Made by a program: the position numbers and the translations under genes. A stretch of DNA of 12,357 bases from Deltaproteobacteria bacterium (GTDB lineage: Bacteria; Desulfobacterota; Desulfarculia; Adiutricales; JAGVGV01): positions 1 through 12,357 of the forward strand of contig JADFXS010000061.1 in the NCBI GenBank assembly GCA_015233515.1. Direction: 5' to 3'. Position 1 is the stretch's first letter, and each line of letters opens with the position of its first letter. Under the pieces are notes generated by a model. The model searched no databases, was not told the origin of the DNA, and saw only the letters and a list, made by a program, of their open reading frames with translations. Below are positions 5,726-12,357 of the stretch, piece by piece.

Positions 5726-6862
5726 ATGTCCAAGCCGTATCGTTTCATGGTGATCGCGATTATGCTCGTCCTTGCGGGCTCGATCGTGTCGGCCAACAGC
5801 GCCTTTGCCGCTGCTCAAGAGATTAAAATCGGTAATATTGCTCCACTGACCGGTCCGATTGCCACTTATGGCCAGTCCCATAAGAATGGGGTTGAGCTGG
5901 CGGCCGCTCAAATCAACGAAAAAGGCGGCCTGTTGGGAAGCAAGGTCGTGATCCTTCACGAGGACGACCAGGGTGATCCGGTGATAGGGGCCAACGCCGC
6001 CCACAAATTAGTGGAAAATGACAAGGTTTTAGCGATTATCGGTCCGGTTCCCAGTAAAATCGGCATGGCCGTGGCGCCGATTACCGAAGAAGCCAAGGTC
6101 GTGACTGTGGTTACCGGGACCAATCCGCAGATCACCAAGGGAAAGAAATATGTTTTTCGTAGTTGCTGGACCGACGACTTTCAGGGTTTGGTAATGGCCA
6201 AGTTCTGCCACACCGATCTAAAAGCCAAAAACGTCGCCGTTCTATATGATCTGGGCAACGATTACGCCAAGAGCTGTTCGGAAATTTTCACCAAGACGTT
6301 TAAGGAATTGGGCGGCGCCGTCCTGGCCGTTGAAACCCATTCCAGCGGCGTAACCGATTTCCGGGCGCAACTCACGAAAATAAAGGGACTCAACCCCGAA
6401 ATCTTCTACTTCCCGGATTTTTACAATGACGCGAATCTGATCGCCAAGCAGGCCAAGGACATCGGTCTAAAGGCCGGACTTATCGGCGCGGATGGTTGGG
6501 ACTCGCCCGATCTGGATTTGGCTTCCCTGGAAGGCGCCTATTATACCAGCCACTTTTCCAAGGAAGATCCCCGCGCGGAGACCAAGGCCTTTGTCAGCGC
6601 GTATAAGGCCAAATACAACGCCGAACCCGACTTGTTGGCCATCATGGGCTATGACGCCGCGTTGTTGGTTTTCGATGCCATCAAAAGAGCCGGCAAGATG
6701 GACGGCGAGGCTGTCCGAGCCGCCATGGCCGCCACCAAAGATTTACCCGGAGCTCAGGGAAACATCAGCTTTGACGCCAATAACAATCCGACCTCACTGC
6801 CGGCCGCCATCCTGACGGTAAAAAAGGGCGCGGTCGCTTACGTCAAGACTTTTCAGCCCTAA
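5726..6862 (+). CDS. livJ: LIV-type periplasmic amino acid-binding protein
   Basis: A 378-aa periplasmic solute-binding protein (Peripla_BP_6/ANF-type fold) that captures branched-chain or related amino acids and delivers them to the LivHMGF membrane complex. The N-terminus is a Sec signal peptide: K/R near residues 3-6, a hydrophobic core over about 8-22, and cleavage probably after AFA (26-28). There is no lipobox Cys, so the protein is soluble. Mature features are IKIGNIAPLTGPIATYGQ (33-50), GPVPSKIGMAV (106-116) and VTGTNP (129-134), expected around the ligand carboxylate and amino groups, plus YDLGNDYAK (174-182) and GADGWDSPD (254-262). Length matches the family. An upstream in-frame ATG at 5618 would add 36 residues from within the hairpin repeat and spoil the signal peptide, so I reject it. 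Exact ligand specificity cannot be read from sequence. Confidence 0.93.
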   Translation: MSKPYRFMVIAIMLVLAGSIVSANSAFAAAQEIKIGNIAPLTGPIATYGQSHKNGVELAAAQINEKGGLLGSKVVILHEDDQGDPVIGANAAHKLVENDKVLAIIGPVPSKIGMAVAPITEEAKVVTVVTGTNPQITKGKKYVFRSCWTDDFQGLVMAKFCHTDLKAKNVAVLYDLGNDYAKSCSEIFTKTFKELGGAVLAVETHSSGVTDFRAQLTKIKGLNPEIFYFPDFYNDANLIAKQAKDIGLKAGLIGADGWDSPDLDLASLEGAYYTSHFSKEDPRAETKAFVSAYKAKYNAEPDLLAIMGYDAALLVFDAIKRAGKMDGEAVRAAMAATKDLPGAQGNISFDANNNPTSLPAAILTVKKGAVAYVKTFQP

Positions 6863-6877
6863 CCGCTAGAGGTTATT

Positions 6878-6911
6878 CGTGAGGAGGCAACTTTTTATTT
6901 GCTTCCTCACG
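6878..6911 (+). terminator. Hairpin between livJ and livH
   Basis: CGTGAGGAGGCAA (6878-6890) pairs with 6899-6911 over 13 positions with one G-U wobble, around an 8-nt loop. The bases after it are not a T-run, so this is more likely an mRNA-stabilising or partial-termination hairpin than a full terminator. Such hairpins after binding-protein genes commonly let the binding protein be made in excess over the membrane components. Confidence 0.7.
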
Positions 6912-6936
6912 ACCCATTGACGAAAGGGTTTTGTCC

Positions 6937-7824
6937 ATGGATCAATTTCTCAATCAGCTCATCAACGGGCTGCAGATGGGGACCATCTACGCGTTGATCG
7001 CCTTGGGCTATACCATGGTGTATGGTATTATCGGCCTGATTAATTTCGCCCATGGCGATCTGATTATGGTCGGCAGCTATGTGGCCTTTTTTCTGGTCTT
7101 TTCTTTCAATATCCCGTCGTTTTCCCTCGCTCTCCTCCTGGCCATGTTAGTCTGCAGCGTCTTCGGTGTGCTGATGTTCCGTATCGCCTATCGGCCGTTA
7201 CTCCACCGACCGCGATTGGAGGCTCTCATCACGGCGATGGGCGTTTCGCTTTTGCTGGAAAACGGAGCACGCACTCTGCCTTTCATCGGTCCCAACTACC
7301 GACGTTTCCCGGACATTATCCCGCTGGAAAAATACTATTTGCTGCCAGACGTGATGATCAACAATATTCAGATCATAAATATCGTGGTCGCTTTAGTGTT
7401 GATGGTCATCCTGCAATACATCATCAAATATACCATGGTCGGTATGGCCATGCGCGCCACCGCCCTTGATCGCGACGCCGCCAGAATGATGGGCATTAAC
7501 ATCGACTTTGTCATCGGAGTGACCTTCGCCATCGGCGGCGCTCTGGCCGGAGCGGCCGGGGTCCTGGTGGCCGTATCGTATCCTCTTATCAATCCCTATA
7601 TGGGCATTCTGCCAGGCTTAAAGGCGTTCGTGGCCGCCGTCTTCGGCGGTATCGGGAGCATCCCGGGCGCCGTGGTCGGGGGATTGATCATGGGTGTTTT
7701 GGAAACCTTCGCCACCGCCGCTTATTCCCAAATGGCCGAAGGCTTCTTCTTTCTAGTCCTGATTGCCGTCCTGCTATTCCGGCCCGCCGGATTAGTGGGC
7801 AAAAAATTGCTGGAGAAGGTATAG
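6937..7824 (+). CDS. livH: BCAA ABC transporter permease LivH
   Basis: A 295-aa inner-membrane permease subunit that pairs with LivM to form the translocation path. It is highly hydrophobic with many membrane segments. Family signatures are YGIIGLINFAHGD (29-41), the ATPase-contacting cytoplasmic loop AMRATALDRDAARMMGINID (171-190) and GLKAFVAAVFGGIGSIPGA (227-245). ATG 6937 is preferred over TTG 6931 because GAAAGGG (6922-6928) is 8 nt from the ATG but only 2 nt from the TTG. Its stop codon directly abuts the ATG of the next gene, which suggests translational coupling. Confidence 0.95.
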   Translation: MDQFLNQLINGLQMGTIYALIALGYTMVYGIIGLINFAHGDLIMVGSYVAFFLVFSFNIPSFSLALLLAMLVCSVFGVLMFRIAYRPLLHRPRLEALITAMGVSLLLENGARTLPFIGPNYRRFPDIIPLEKYYLLPDVMINNIQIINIVVALVLMVILQYIIKYTMVGMAMRATALDRDAARMMGINIDFVIGVTFAIGGALAGAAGVLVAVSYPLINPYMGILPGLKAFVAAVFGGIGSIPGAVVGGLIMGVLETFATAAYSQMAEGFFFLVLIAVLLFRPAGLVGKKLLEKV

Positions 7825-8808
7825 ATGCGATTCTTCACGCGTCGGGACGCCGCTGTCGCCTTGGCCATCCTGCTGGGCTATGTTCTGCTGAGGGTTTTAA
7901 ACTCGGCCGACCTTTTATCCAACTATATCCTTTTCGTCATCATGGGCGGACTGATCAATGCGATGATGACGGTGAGTCTCAATGTCGTCACCGGCTTCAC
8001 CGGCCAGTTTTCCATCGGTCATGCCGGTTTCATGGCCATTGGCGCTTATGTTTCCGGCATTTTCACCCAATTGATTTTCCAGGTTACGCCGGAAACCCAT
8101 TTTCTCCTGCGTCAGGGCATTTTCCTCATCAGCCTGCTGGCCGGATCGCTTGCCGCGGCCATAGTCGCCTACCTCATCGGCATTCCGACTTTAAGGCTGA
8201 AAGGAGATTATCTGTGTATCGCCACTCTGGGTTTCAACCAGATTGTCGTGGTTCTGCTCAATAATCTCGATTTCGTGGGTGGCCCCCGCGGCTTCACCGG
8301 ACTGCCCAAGCTGAGCAATCTGGCCTGGATCATGGCGATAACCGCGGTCAGCGTCATCGTCATGCGCAACTTCATATATTCTATTCACGGCAGCCAGTGC
8401 ATCGCCGTCCGGGAAGATGAAATCGCCGCGGAATCCCTGCGTATCAACACTACGCGCTACAAGATCATCGCTTTCGTGTTGGCTTCGTTCTTTGCCGGCA
8501 CCGCCGGCGGTCTGCTGGCCCATCTCGTGCAACTGGCCCACCCCACCCAGTTCACTTTCTTGAAATCCATTGATATTTTACTGATGTTAGTCATCGGCGG
8601 AATAGGCAACATTCGCGGATCGATCATCGCGGCCCTGGCCTTGACCCTGTTACCGGAAGTATTACGTTTTTCCCAGGACCTGCGCTTGGTTATTTATCCA
8701 ATTATCCTGATTGTTTTCGTCATTAAAAACCCCCTGCCCTACTTGAAACGTAAAACGGAACAATTCGGCAGGTTCCTACTCCGGCAGTCCGGCCAAGGCA
8801 AGATGTGA
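7825..8808 (+). CDS. livM: BCAA ABC transporter permease LivM
   Basis: A 327-aa inner-membrane partner of LivH. Signatures are SLNVVTGFTGQFSIGHAGF (51-69), LRLKGDYLCIATLGF (123-137), GGPRGFTGLP (152-161), the cytoplasmic ATPase-docking loop VREDEIAAESLRINTTRYK (195-213) and VIGGIGNIRGS (256-266). The C-terminal end is basic and should be cytoplasmic. It starts immediately after the livH stop; the purine-rich GGAGAAGG at the end of livH serves as ribosome binding site. Length is ordinary, without the long N-terminal extension of E. coli LivM. Confidence 0.95.
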   Translation: MRFFTRRDAAVALAILLGYVLLRVLNSADLLSNYILFVIMGGLINAMMTVSLNVVTGFTGQFSIGHAGFMAIGAYVSGIFTQLIFQVTPETHFLLRQGIFLISLLAGSLAAAIVAYLIGIPTLRLKGDYLCIATLGFNQIVVVLLNNLDFVGGPRGFTGLPKLSNLAWIMAITAVSVIVMRNFIYSIHGSQCIAVREDEIAAESLRINTTRYKIIAFVLASFFAGTAGGLLAHLVQLAHPTQFTFLKSIDILLMLVIGGIGNIRGSIIAALALTLLPEVLRFSQDLRLVIYPIILIVFVIKNPLPYLKRKTEQFGRFLLRQSGQGKM

Positions 8809-8812
8809 AGCT

Positions 8813-9598
8813 ATGCCGCTTTTAGAGATTAATGACCTGGGCATTGATTTCGGAGGTCTGCACGCCGTCGACGGGTTTAACGCCGCTCTCGAACCAGGGG
8901 AACTCGTGGGGCTGATCGGCCCCAACGGTGCGGGCAAGACCACGGTATTCAATCTGATCAGCTCTTTCCACCCTCCCAGTCGGGGGTTGGTCTATTTGCT
9001 GGGCGAAAAAATCACCGGCCTCAAACCCTACCAAGTGGCTGAACGGGGAATAGTCCGCACTTTTCAGAACATCCGCCTTTTCAAGGAGTTGAGTGTCGTG
9101 GACAATGTGCGCATCGCGCACCATCCTTTTGCCCGATATGGAATATTTGACGCCATTTTCCGCAACCAACGCTTCCACACGGGTCAGAAGTTGCTTCACG
9201 ATGAAGCCATGGACTTGCTCGCCACTTTTGGTCTTATGAATCGAGCTTCGGAAATCGCCAAGAACCTGCCTTACGGCGAGCAGCGCAAACTGGAAATCGC
9301 CAGGGCCCTGGCCACCAAGCCTAAATTGCTGCTTTTAGACGAACCGGCGGCCGGCATGAATCCTCAGGAAGCCCAGAGTTTGATGGAATTGATTGAATTC
9401 ATCAAGGAGAGATTTTCCTTGACGATTTTCCTCATCGAGCACCAAATGCGCGTGGTGATGGGTATCTGTCGGCGTATCCTGGTCATGGACTTCGGGAAGA
9501 TCATCGCCCAGGGAAATCCTCGTGAAATTCAAAACAATCCCATGGTGATCGAAGCCTACCTGGGCAGAAAGAGTCGACGGCATGCTCCTAGAGATTAA
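8813..9598 (+). CDS. livG: BCAA ABC transporter ATP-binding protein LivG
   Basis: A 261-aa ATPase subunit on the cytoplasmic face. Walker A GPNGAGKT (36-43), Q-loop Q85 in TFQNIRLF, a LivG-style signature YGEQRKLEIARAL (154-166) in place of LSGGQ, Walker B LLLLDEP (172-178) with catalytic E177, and H-loop H210 are all intact. The insertion around 105-135 between Q-loop and signature is typical of LivG. It starts 4 nt after livM stops and overlaps livF by 17 nt. It forms a heterodimer with LivF to power uptake. Confidence 0.95.
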   Translation: MPLLEINDLGIDFGGLHAVDGFNAALEPGELVGLIGPNGAGKTTVFNLISSFHPPSRGLVYLLGEKITGLKPYQVAERGIVRTFQNIRLFKELSVVDNVRIAHHPFARYGIFDAIFRNQRFHTGQKLLHDEAMDLLATFGLMNRASEIAKNLPYGEQRKLEIARALATKPKLLLLDEPAAGMNPQEAQSLMELIEFIKERFSLTIFLIEHQMRVVMGICRRILVMDFGKIIAQGNPREIQNNPMVIEAYLGRKSRRHAPRD

Positions 9599-10325
9599 GA
9601 ACCTGGAAGTCTATTACGACGCGATCCATGCCTTGCAAAACCTGTCCCTGGAGGTGGATCGCGGCGAAGTCGTGACCCTGATCGGGGCCAATGGCGCCGG
9701 AAAAACCACAACCTTGCGCACGATCTCGGGTTTGGTTCGAGCCAAGGGCGGCGGCATTCTCTTCGACGGACATGACTTACTGGCTGAAAAACCCCATAAC
9801 GTCGTCGGGCTCGGCATCTCCCATGTGCCGGAAGGACGACGGGTCTTTAGTCAATTGAGCGTGCGGGAAAATTTGGTGTTAGGCGCATATACCCGCCGAA
9901 AAAAGCACGAAATCGAAGAAAATCTTCATTTGGTGCTGAATCGCTTTCCACGCCTGCGAGAGCGCTTAAAACAAGCCGCCGGCACGTTATCCGGCGGTGA
10001 GCAGCAGATGCTGGCCATCGGCCGCGGTCTGATGTCCCGCCCGCGCTTATTGCTTCTGGACGAACCATCCATGGGACTGGCCCCGATCATCGTGGAACAG
10101 GTCTATGAGGTCATTCGGGAAATAAGTATCGCCGGTATAACGATCCTGTTAGTCGAGCAAAATGCTCAAATGGCTCTCAGCGTGGCTCACCGAGGCTATG
10201 TCCTGCAGAGCGGTCGCCTGGTCCTCTCCGGCTCCGCCGACGAACTGTTGGCCGATCCGGCCGTCCAGGAAGCCTACCTGGGCGAAACCGATGAGATGAC
10301 GGAGCCGTCACCTACCACAAATTAA
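9582..10325 (+). CDS. livF: BCAA ABC transporter ATP-binding protein LivF
   Basis: A 247-aa second ATPase subunit. Walker A GANGAGKT (35-42), the LivF-type VPEGRRVF (82-89) in the Q-loop region, a canonical LSGGEQQ signature (136-142) and Walker B LLLLDEP (156-162) with E161 are present. The H-loop position is Gln (VEQN, 191-194), as is usual in LivF. About 15 C-terminal residues rich in E, P and T extend past the conserved GAYLGE-like end. ATG 9582 lies inside livG, so translation is probably coupled. It is the last gene of the transporter operon. Confidence 0.95.
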   Translation: MLLEIKNLEVYYDAIHALQNLSLEVDRGEVVTLIGANGAGKTTTLRTISGLVRAKGGGILFDGHDLLAEKPHNVVGLGISHVPEGRRVFSQLSVRENLVLGAYTRRKKHEIEENLHLVLNRFPRLRERLKQAAGTLSGGEQQMLAIGRGLMSRPRLLLLDEPSMGLAPIIVEQVYEVIREISIAGITILLVEQNAQMALSVAHRGYVLQSGRLVLSGSADELLADPAVQEAYLGETDEMTEPSPTTN

Positions 10326-10434
10326 CGCAAAGTTAGGTAAAAAATCCAGCCGGCCTCCAAACTAGAGCATGGCAATCAGGCAATAATCTCCATACTTCAC
10401 CCATAAGCCGGCGTCAGTATCCAGAGGAAAAGCT
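10326..10434. other. Convergent intergenic gap, no clear terminator
   Basis: 109 nt separate livF from the end of the oppositely oriented ribokinase gene. Two copies of the 6-bp palindrome GCCGGC (10349-10354 and 10407-10412) are present, but no hairpin with a T-run is visible in either direction. Termination may be Rho-dependent or use structure I cannot see by eye. Confidence 0.4.
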
Positions 10435-11373
10435 TTATATTTTCTTATTCCGGATAAATTCTTCCAACTCCCGACGCCAGGGCAGCGATTGTTGAGCCCC
10501 TGCTTTGGTCACGCATAGCGCCCCGGCGGCATTAGCCCAGCCGATGGCTTCCACTAACGACTTTCCTTCGGATACGGCCACGGCCAGAGCGCCGTTAAAA
10601 GCGTCGCCCGCGGCGGTGCTATCCACGCTCGGGACGGAATATCCGGGGAAATGCCGGAAAGTCCGGCCATCATCCAGGTAGGCCCCTCGATCGCCGGCTT
10701 TACATAAAACCAAGCCGATGCCGGTAGTTGCGTGCAAACGACGGCAGGCTTCCGCTATTTCTTCAACAGTCGAAGTGGGCAGACCAACCAGGGTCTGAAG
10801 TTCGTGTTCGTTGGGAGTAATCAACCAGACTCGCTCCAGGGGCAGTTGGTCCAACGGCTGAGCCGGAGCCGGGTCTAAAATGATTTTAGGGCCGTTGGCG
10901 GGCAGTTGCCGGAGCAGACTGGCGATCGTTTCCAGGGGTACTTCCAATTGCAGAAGAAGCCACGACGCCTGCTTTAGTTTAGGCAGCACCTGAGCCACAT
11001 ATTCGGGAGATACTCGAGCGTTCGCCCCCGCCAGTATGGCAATGGAATTCTCTCCGCCAGCTTCCACCCAGATATGGGCCATACCGGTCGGAGCGTCATC
11101 ACAAAAAAGAATGTCATCGGTCCCGACGTCGCTCTCTTTCAGCGACTGCAATAATTTCGGTCCATACATATCCCGGCCCAAGGCTCCGAACATGGAGACC
11201 ATGCTGCCCAGTCGACCGCAAGCCACGGCTTGGTTGGCGCCCTTCCCTCCCGTATACTGGCTGAAAGAGCAGGCGGAAACCGTTTCTCCGGGCCGGGGAA
11301 ATCGCTCCATCCTCGTGACGAAATCCAGGTTTAAACTACCTAGTATAGCTATAGAAGACACCTTCTCCTCCAT
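10435..11373 (-). CDS. rbsK: Ribokinase (PfkB family)
   Basis: A cytoplasmic sugar kinase that probably phosphorylates D-ribose to ribose 5-phosphate with ATP. With ATG at 11373 the product is 312 aa, close to E. coli RbsK (309). It starts with SIAILGSLNLDFV and has PfkB signature 1 GGKGANQAVACGRLG (42-56), the PNEHE phosphate/Mg motif (187-191) and signature 2 DSTAAGDAFNGALA (251-264), with D257 as catalytic base matching E. coli D255. An in-frame ATG at 11424 would add 17 residues overlapping lacI; family length and the N-terminal strand favour 11373. It lies 17 nt downstream of the LacI-type gene, so the two are co-transcribed. Specificity for another pentose cannot be excluded, though signature 1 is very ribokinase-like. 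Confidence 0.9.
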   Translation of the reverse strand: MEEKVSSIAILGSLNLDFVTRMERFPRPGETVSACSFSQYTGGKGANQAVACGRLGSMVSMFGALGRDMYGPKLLQSLKESDVGTDDILFCDDAPTGMAHIWVEAGGENSIAILAGANARVSPEYVAQVLPKLKQASWLLLQLEVPLETIASLLRQLPANGPKIILDPAPAQPLDQLPLERVWLITPNEHELQTLVGLPTSTVEEIAEACRRLHATTGIGLVLCKAGDRGAYLDDGRTFRHFPGYSVPSVDSTAAGDAFNGALAVAVSEGKSLVEAIGWANAAGALCVTKAGAQQSLPWRRELEEFIRNKKI

Positions 11374-11390
11374 GCCGGAACAATGCCTTT

Positions 11391-12357
11391 TTATCTCCGA
11401 TATCGAGAATCCGGAGGCTTGCATGAATCTCGGACGATCAATTCGGTGGGCAGAATCATTTTGACCGGTTTTTTATCTTTATCCTTGATTCTGTTCATCA
11501 ACAGCTCGGACGAAATCGCGGCTATTTCCTGCTTGGGCTGAGCCACGGTGGTTAATTTCGGTATGGTCAGCGAAGCTAACGATATATCGTCGAAGCCGAC
11601 CAATGAGAGTTGATCCGGGACCTTGATATCCATTTCATAAGCCGCCAGTAAAGCGCCAAAGGCCATCATATCGTTGCAGGCAAAAACAGCGGTGGGCCGA
11701 GGCGAGTTAGTCATAAGAGTTTTCAAGCCGTCGTATCCGCTCCGACTTTGAAAATTTCCATAAATCACCATATGTTCGTGAATAGGCAAACCTGCCGCCT
11801 TGAGGGCGTCCTTAAAACCGACGACCCGTTGAGTACTCGGGGAGATATTGGCCGGGCTGGCAATACAACCGATGTTTTGATGTCCCAGTTCGATCAGATA
11901 AGAAGCGGCCGCATAACCGCCCCGGTAATTGTCAACTAGGACGGTATCGACGTCGAAACCCTGGATTTCACGATCAATAATCACTTTCGGCACCCGGTTG
12001 TCGAAAATTGCTTCGATATTCCGTTTATCCCCGCCGGTGGAGACGAAGCAGATGCCGTCCACTCCTTTTTCGATCAAGAACTCAAGATAGATAGTCTCCT
12101 TTTCTATCTTGTTATCGGTATTACAGAGGATGACGCTGTGGCCCAAATCGAAGAAAGCGCTTTCAATCCAGCGGGCGATTTCCGCGAAAAACGGATTGGT
12201 GTTATCCGGGATAACCATGCCGATAGTGTGCGTCGTCTTCCGTCTCAGGCTGCGCGCCAAACCGTATGGTTGATAATTAAGGGCTTTGATCGCCGCCATG
12301 ACGGAGGAACGAAGTTCATCACTGACATACCTGGTGTTATTGCCGACGTGGGAAACC
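11391..12357 (-). CDS. LacI-family transcriptional regulator, 5' end cut by window
   Basis: A sugar-responsive repressor, RbsR/PurR-like in its core. The reading frame stays open past the first in-window ATG (12299) to the right edge. The extra residues VSHVGNNTRYVSDELRSSV are the second half of the LacI helix-turn-helix, so 12299 is not the start and roughly 15 codons lie beyond the window. Next come the hinge helix YQPYGLARSLR, then a periplasmic-binding-type core with GMVIPDNTNPFFAEIA, VDGICFVSTGG, VPKVIIDRE, CNDMMAFGALLA and VGFDDISLASLTIPKL. The helix-turn-helix departs from the usual VSRVLN at one place (Gly for Leu/Ile). Being upstream of and co-directional with rbsK, it probably controls ribose (or similar sugar) use. 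The operator should lie outside this window. Confidence 0.92.
   Translation of the reverse strand, partial: VSHVGNNTRYVSDELRSSVMAAIKALNYQPYGLARSLRRKTTHTIGMVIPDNTNPFFAEIARWIESAFFDLGHSVILCNTDNKIEKETIYLEFLIEKGVDGICFVSTGGDKRNIEAIFDNRVPKVIIDREIQGFDVDTVLVDNYRGGYAAASYLIELGHQNIGCIASPANISPSTQRVVGFKDALKAAGLPIHEHMVIYGNFQSRSGYDGLKTLMTNSPRPTAVFACNDMMAFGALLAAYEMDIKVPDQLSLVGFDDISLASLTIPKLTTVAQPKQEIAAISSELLMNRIKDKDKKPVKMILPTELIVRDSCKPPDSRYRR

Noticed and set aside
11374..11424. 17-residue longer ribokinase start at 11424
   Set aside because: It overlaps lacI, has no good ribosome binding site, and exceeds the family length. The catalytic Asp numbering fits the 11373 start.
12297..12299. ATG 12299 as the LacI-family start
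   Set aside because: The frame continues upstream with clear helix-turn-helix residues, so the gene is cut by the window rather than starting here.

Overview
The window looks like chromosomal DNA of a Gram-negative bacterium, most plausibly a deltaproteobacterial (Desulfobacterota-type) lineage. The Gram-negative call rests on the solute-binding protein, which has a Sec signal peptide without a lipobox cysteine. The lineage call is weaker: it rests on overall gene style and on short GC-rich dyad repeats between genes, and no marker gene is present to confirm it.

Layout from left to right. (1) A large SNF2-family helicase gene with an N-terminal SWIM zinc finger lies on the minus strand (about 91-3054). 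Its stop codon sits at the edge of a hairpin repeat. (2) A divergent intergenic region follows, with a near-perfect FadR-type operator at 3324-3336. (3) On the plus strand comes a branched-chain amino acid (BCAA) cluster: a FadR/GntR-type regulator, a class IV BCAA aminotransferase (ilvE-like), a 451-nt structured intergenic region, then a complete LIV-type ABC transporter: binding protein, two permeases and two ATPases. The order livJ-H-M-G-F is classical, and livH to livF are packed with gaps of 0 and 4 nt and a 17-nt overlap. (4) After a 109-nt convergent gap, the minus strand carries a ribokinase gene and, upstream of it, a LacI-family regulator whose first codons lie beyond the right edge.

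The plus-strand genes make sense together. The transporter would import leucine, isoleucine and valine (or related amino acids), the aminotransferase interconverts them with their 2-oxo acids, and the FCD-type regulator probably senses a related metabolite and controls itself and perhaps the downstream genes. The rbsK/lacI pair is a separate sugar-use unit.

The most unusual material is non-coding. Four same-strand copies of an 18-nt dyad occur (53-70, 5310-5327, 5532-5549, 5598-5615). Two of them extend to a 41-nt element whose stem differs only by a compensatory base pair. Between two copies lies a stretch of about 150 nt with long interleaved inverted repeats, a pseudoknot-like topology. 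The ilvE leader also holds several mutually exclusive hairpins overlapping a possible 19-codon leader ORF. None of this is proven functional.
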